64,000 nucleotides of DNA, taken from positions 2,352,001-2,416,000 of the forward strand of contig NZ_CP141590.1 of the NCBI RefSeq assembly GCF_035581365.1, in the 5' to 3' direction. The notes below the pieces were generated by a model that saw nothing but the letters and a program-made list of their open reading frames with translations, searched no databases and had not been told where the DNA came from. Below, piece after piece: positions 63,957-64,000 of this stretch. Within the stretch, counting starts at the first letter, position 1; the number at the start of each line of letters is the position of its first letter. Both the position numbers and the translations under genes were made by a program. This DNA comes from Tsuneonella sp. CC-YZS046. Lineage in GTDB: Bacteria > Pseudomonadota > Alphaproteobacteria > Sphingomonadales > Sphingomonadaceae.

Positions 63957-64000
63957 GATAGGGCCGGGATGCTCTGCGTCTCATCCGTCAGGATAAGCCA

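Noticed and set aside
63628-63984. 118-codon minus-strand ORF in the terminal repeats
   Set aside because: It consists of REPIN units and the repeat block; a phantom ORF.

Overview
The window looks like chromosomal DNA of a GC-rich alphaproteobacterium, most likely a sphingomonad. The pointers are the aspartate kinase-ubiG pair, NodT-type and TonB outer-membrane proteins, an NDUFA9-like protein, a BrnT/BrnA module and REP-type repeats. Taxonomy is an inference from gene content; no search was possible.

Left part (1-28 kb): the end of a type IV secretion operon (virB4 partial, virB6, virB9, virB10, virB11) is followed by two small genes and then a dense flagellar hook-basal-body locus. The plus-strand unit 6.5-22.0 kb carries flgFGAHIBC, fliEF, a small unknown gene, fliHIJK, flgDE, fliMNOP, fliA, a TPR gene and another unknown. 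A converging minus-strand unit (27.3-22.0 kb) carries fliQ, fliR, flhB, flhA and a second TPR protein. Nearly all genes overlap by ATGA, GTGA or TGATG. Export apparatus, rod, rings and hook are all present. No fliG, flagellin, hook-filament junction, stator or chemotaxis gene is in view, and several parts are reduced: a compact FliF, a 131-aa protein where fliG should be, a FliM without a CheY-binding motif, a short FlgD, a FlgH without lipobox and an FlhB with NPDH instead of NPTH. This reduced rotor/export system is the most unusual part of the window.

Middle (28-45 kb): a TetR-controlled RND efflux operon with a perfect 14-bp palindrome in its control region; a small SnoaL-like protein and a VOC protein; a His-rich secreted protein before a TonB receptor; a BrnT/BrnA toxin-antitoxin pair with two near-identical 11-mers upstream; a dispersed repeat; a MaoC/SDR/TIM-barrel/enoyl-CoA hydratase group that looks catabolic; and two nitrogen-assimilation genes (gdhA and a glutamate-synthase-domain protein).

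Right part (45-64 kb): tRNA-Leu(CAG), an NDUFA9-like gene, an NfeD/SPFH membrane pair, an aldo/keto reductase, a Tat-exported dienelactone hydrolase-like lipoprotein, a nitronate monooxygenase-like gene, katG, aspartate kinase and ubiG, a molybdopterin oxidoreductase, and a small cluster with a Stf0-like sulfotransferase, an alpha/beta hydrolase, a stand-alone acyl carrier protein, a beta-propeller protein, a DUF1330 protein and an epoxide hydrolase. The last 430 bases hold hairpin repeats of the same family as those near 38.4 kb.
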